Below are positions 37,315-40,052 of a stretch of DNA of 40,052 nucleotides, in pieces (within the stretch, counting starts at the first letter, position 1; each line of letters starts with the position of its first letter). The stretch comes from Thermoplasmatota archaeon (GTDB lineage Archaea > Thermoplasmatota > E2 > DHVEG-1), in assembly GCA_030601705.1 (NCBI GenBank), contig JAUWBM010000013.1, forward strand, positions 1-40,052, written 5' to 3'. A program made the position numbers and the translations under genes. The notes beneath the pieces were generated by a model, which saw only the letters and a program-made list of their open reading frames with translations, did no database searches and had not been told where the DNA came from.

Positions 37315-38772
37315 ATGATTTCAGGAAACGAAATAAAAGTAGCTGATAAAAATTCTGAGTACTTTGGTGTACCGCCTTCTCAGCTTATGGAAAATGCAGG
37401 GAAGGGAGTTGCGGAATTTGTTATCAATAATTTGAAACCTACAAATATACTACTTTTTTGTGGTACGGGCAATAATGGCGGAGATGGGTTTGTAGCGGCG
37501 CGATATCTCGCTAAAAAATGTAAGGTAGCCGTGTTTTTGACTGGAAAAGAAAATGAGATAAAAACCAAAATTGCAAAAGATAATTTTAACAAATTAAAGA
37601 ACATAGATGTAAAAATATATACTCATGACCATCTCAATAAAATCGATGATCTACTCGGAGAAAGTGACGTAATTATTGATTCTATGCTAGGAATAGGTTT
37701 GACCGGTGGTCTGAGAGAACCATTTTATACAATTGCAAATAAGATTAATTCTCAAAAAAATAAAAAAGTTATCTCTGTTGATACTCCAACAGGTCTAGAG
37801 ACAACTCTTGCCGTCCAACCTGATTATACCCTTACCTTTCATGATGTAAAAGAAGGGATGAATAAAAATAACAGTGGCGATATCCACATAGTTGACATTA
37901 ATATTCCTATAGACGCAGTGGATTATGTCGGTCCAGGAGAATTATCTGTTTACTATCCCAGACCTAAGAAAGAGTCACACAAGGGCGATAATGGTTCTGT
38001 ATTGATTATTGGTGGGGGACCCTATGTGGGAGCTCCTGCGCTTTCTGGTATGGCTGCACTGAGAACTGGGGCAGATCTTGCATTTATTGCAACACCCAAA
38101 CGTTGTTGGCAGTCTGTTGCTTCGTTTTCCCCTAATTTAATTGTAACTAGTTTAGAGTCTGATTTTTTGACTTCTGCAGATATTCCAATAATTGAAGAGG
38201 TTCTCGATAGATGCGATGTAGCAGTAATTGGCCCTGGTTTAGGCGTTTCAAAAGAAACAAAAGAGGCTATAGTAAAGATTGTAGAACTTGTTATTGACCA
38301 AAAGAAACCACTAATTATAGACGCGGATGCTATAAATCCAGTTGGCGAACAATTAGGTATTATAGAAAATTCTACAACGATAGTTACGCCACATACAGGA
38401 GAATTTAAAAAATTAACCGGGATTGATTTATCCCAAGATGTTGATGATAGGATCAGAATCGTTAAAGAGTGGGCTGGAGAACTTGGAGTGACAATTTTTC
38501 TGAAAGGCCATGTTGATATTCTCAGTGATGGAAAGGAGGTAAAGCTCAATAAAATTCATAATGAATCAATGACTGTCGGTGGTACAGGTGACGTGCTCGC
38601 TGGCATTATAGGAGCGCTGTTATCTAAAGGGGTAGAGCCATTTAATGCGATAAGAATAGCAGCTTTTCTTAATGGTGAAGCGGGCAATGAAGCATTTAAT
38701 AAAAAATCATATGGTTTGCTTGCCACTGATATTATTGAAGAAATTCCTGGTGTTTTGAAAAGGTACATATAA
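37315..38772 (+). CDS. nnr: Bifunctional NAD(P)H-hydrate epimerase / ADP-dependent dehydratase
   Basis: QLMENAGKGVAEFV, CGTGNNGGDGFVAARYL, VISVDTPTGL, and C-terminal kinase-like GPGLG, TPHTGEFKKLTG, GGTGDVLAGIIGALL. Confidence 0.93.
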   Translation: MISGNEIKVADKNSEYFGVPPSQLMENAGKGVAEFVINNLKPTNILLFCGTGNNGGDGFVAARYLAKKCKVAVFLTGKENEIKTKIAKDNFNKLKNIDVKIYTHDHLNKIDDLLGESDVIIDSMLGIGLTGGLREPFYTIANKINSQKNKKVISVDTPTGLETTLAVQPDYTLTFHDVKEGMNKNNSGDIHIVDINIPIDAVDYVGPGELSVYYPRPKKESHKGDNGSVLIIGGGPYVGAPALSGMAALRTGADLAFIATPKRCWQSVASFSPNLIVTSLESDFLTSADIPIIEEVLDRCDVAVIGPGLGVSKETKEAIVKIVELVIDQKKPLIIDADAINPVGEQLGIIENSTTIVTPHTGEFKKLTGIDLSQDVDDRIRIVKEWAGELGVTIFLKGHVDILSDGKEVKLNKIHNESMTVGGTGDVLAGIIGALLSKGVEPFNAIRIAAFLNGEAGNEAFNKKSYGLLATDIIEEIPGVLKRYI

Positions 38773-38803
38773 TCAATCTTACAAATATTATATGTCGAGA
38801 GCG

Positions 38804-38865
38804 GAGGAACTATTATCTAGCTATTTAAATCTAGATAAACTCATCCTGATGGATGTACGTTCCTC
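38804..38865 (+). ncRNA. Candidate structured RNA: nested three-way junction
   Basis: GAGGAAC (38804-38810) pairs with GTTCCTC (38859-38865), enclosing TATCTAG-N10-CTAGATA (38814-38837) and CATCC-TGAT-GGATG (38842-38855), all perfect complements. Confidence 0.4.
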
Positions 38866-39104
38866 AAAACCTTCATCCCACGAGAGCAGAGCAACTATTT
38901 CTTTAAAAACAAAACCTTAAGAACCTATTCTTCCGATATGGTTTTATATAAAAGATATGATTCTATTATTTGGATAACTAGGTTGGATGGGATAAATGGA
39001 TGTCAACAGCTTTCTAGTTTGTTGTAGCCTAAAAACTTGTTGTATTTCAAGACAAAAACATATAGAGCAGACTCTGGAAAAAGTTGTTTTATGGGATGGT
39101 TCTT

Positions 39105-39263
39105 ATGAGCGATGAACCTGATATTGTCAAAATATTGAAAGAGGAGGAAAAACATGGAAAACTAAGTTTTTACTCATCTATTACTAAACAGGAATTAGAG
39201 ATACGCGAGCCAGTAGAGGAAAATATTCAAACTGAATCTTCTTTTAATACTAAAAATGAATGA
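39105..39263 (+). CDS. Possible 52-aa micro-ORF
   Basis: MSDEPDIVKILKEEEKHGKLSFYSSITKQELEIREPVEENIQTESSFNTKNE; overlaps by ATGA a 5-codon ORF (MGWFL*) starting at 39091. Below the ORF-track cutoff. Confidence 0.4.
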   Translation: MSDEPDIVKILKEEEKHGKLSFYSSITKQELEIREPVEENIQTESSFNTKNE

Positions 39264-39478
39264 AGCTTATTTTTGCTGTTTTTTTACTTCCATTATGTGC
39301 TGAGTGAAGGCCGCAAGTCTTACTCCAATATTTGTTGCAAAACCTCGTTCTGAGACGAGTCCAAAAAAAAATATTGTTTTTGATGGTGCAAAAAGATAAG
39401 GGGGGGGGGGAAGAAAAATCTTCCCTTTTATGATCTATTAATTAGGATCCGTTGGGCATTATCATAAAATAAAGCTCC

Positions 39479-40038
39479 CGCGCAGCAAGCTGCGGGGTAT
39501 CCGAACAGTTTAAAAGTCCAATAGTTTCATTTGTTTGTAACCCTCTTTTTCCTCTGGCGTTCCATGTTTCTCAATATAGGCACGTATAATATCTCCAGTT
39601 ACCCCTTCACCAACAGTCCCAATATACCCTCCATCACTCCAAAATTCACCACCCCATAGTATCTCCTTAACCTCGGGGTATTTCTCAAACAAGTCCCGTG
39701 CAGTTATGCTTTTAATTATCTGCATAATCCTTGAAGGTGCGTATTTCGGAGCAGCACCTACAAATATATGTACATGATCGCCATCTGTCCCAATTGTTTC
39801 AAATTCAAAACAATATCTCTCTTTGATTTCAAGCAGAATGTTCTTAAGAAATTGAATTCTATCTTTAGGGTACATTAACTTCTTACGATATTTTAAACAC
39901 ATCACCATATGATATCTAATCTTATACACACAATGACTTGCACGTTGTAATTCTATCATCAACTTAGTCTAATACAAAAGAGATTTTAACGTCTTTCTGC
40001 AGTTGTTCCATCCCAACCGCAGCAAGCTGCGGGGTATT
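39479..40038 (-). mobile_element. IS200-type (IS200/IS605 family) insertion sequence
   Basis: TnpA CDS flanked by two copies of CGCAGCAAGCTGCGGGGTAT (39481-39500 and 40018-40037), each a subterminal hairpin GCAGC-AA-GCTGC. Confidence 0.85.
39510..39962 (-). CDS. tnpA: IS200/IS605 Y1 HUH transposase TnpA
   Basis: CVYKIRYHMVMCLKYRKKL…ETIGTDGDHVHIFVGAAPKYAPSRIMQIIKSITARDLFEKYPEVKE…GGEFWSDGGYIGTVG; HVH motif and downstream Tyr. Confidence 0.95.
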   Translation of the reverse strand: MMIELQRASHCVYKIRYHMVMCLKYRKKLMYPKDRIQFLKNILLEIKERYCFEFETIGTDGDHVHIFVGAAPKYAPSRIMQIIKSITARDLFEKYPEVKEILWGGEFWSDGGYIGTVGEGVTGDIIRAYIEKHGTPEEKEGYKQMKLLDF

Positions 40039-40052
40039 CAAATAAAATAAAA

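Noticed and set aside
38835-38860. Hammerhead ribozyme possibility for the three-way junction (CCTGATGG resembles CUGAUGA)
   Set aside because: The CUGAUG lies in the P3 hairpin rather than the junction, and GAAA/UH core elements are missing.

Overview
AT-rich archaeal chromosome segment, most likely an uncultured Thermoplasmatota-type euryarchaeote. This rests on prefoldin beta, eS17, eS1, NAC, archaeal RibC/RibB, NreA, Mre11-Rad50 and OapABC, plus very N-glycosylation-sequon-rich surface proteins. From left to right: (1) a surface-protein island (1-10.1 kb) with a tandemly duplicated two-gene cassette A-B-A-B (secreted repeat protein plus C-terminally membrane-anchored partner), followed by a membrane protein and a TM/coiled-coil/PAS protein; (2) two class-III-signal (archaellin/pilin-like) genes, one with a long N-terminal extension that looks like an Sm/LSm-type beta-barrel; (3) a coiled-coil protein, a 141-bp MITE-like inverted repeat and a large C25 (gingipain-like) surface peptidase; (4) housekeeping genes: prefoldin, UppS, eS17, riboflavin operon, oapABC, rad50-mre11, disulfide reductase, Ntn-hydrolase, eS1, radical SAM, NreA, Toprim, DUF167, NAC, Lrp, M50, NnrE/D; (5) an ORF-poor 0.7 kb gap with candidate structured RNA(s) and a micro-ORF, then an IS200-type element. 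The most notable observations are apparent CTG (and possibly ATA) start codons placed exactly where the ATG sits behind the organism's GTGAT-N3-ATG Shine-Dalgarno spacing, the LSm-like/archaellin fusion, and the duplicated A-B surface cassette with gene-conversion-like DNA identity. No tRNA, rRNA or CRISPR array was recognised. All family calls are by eye from motifs; no searches were run.
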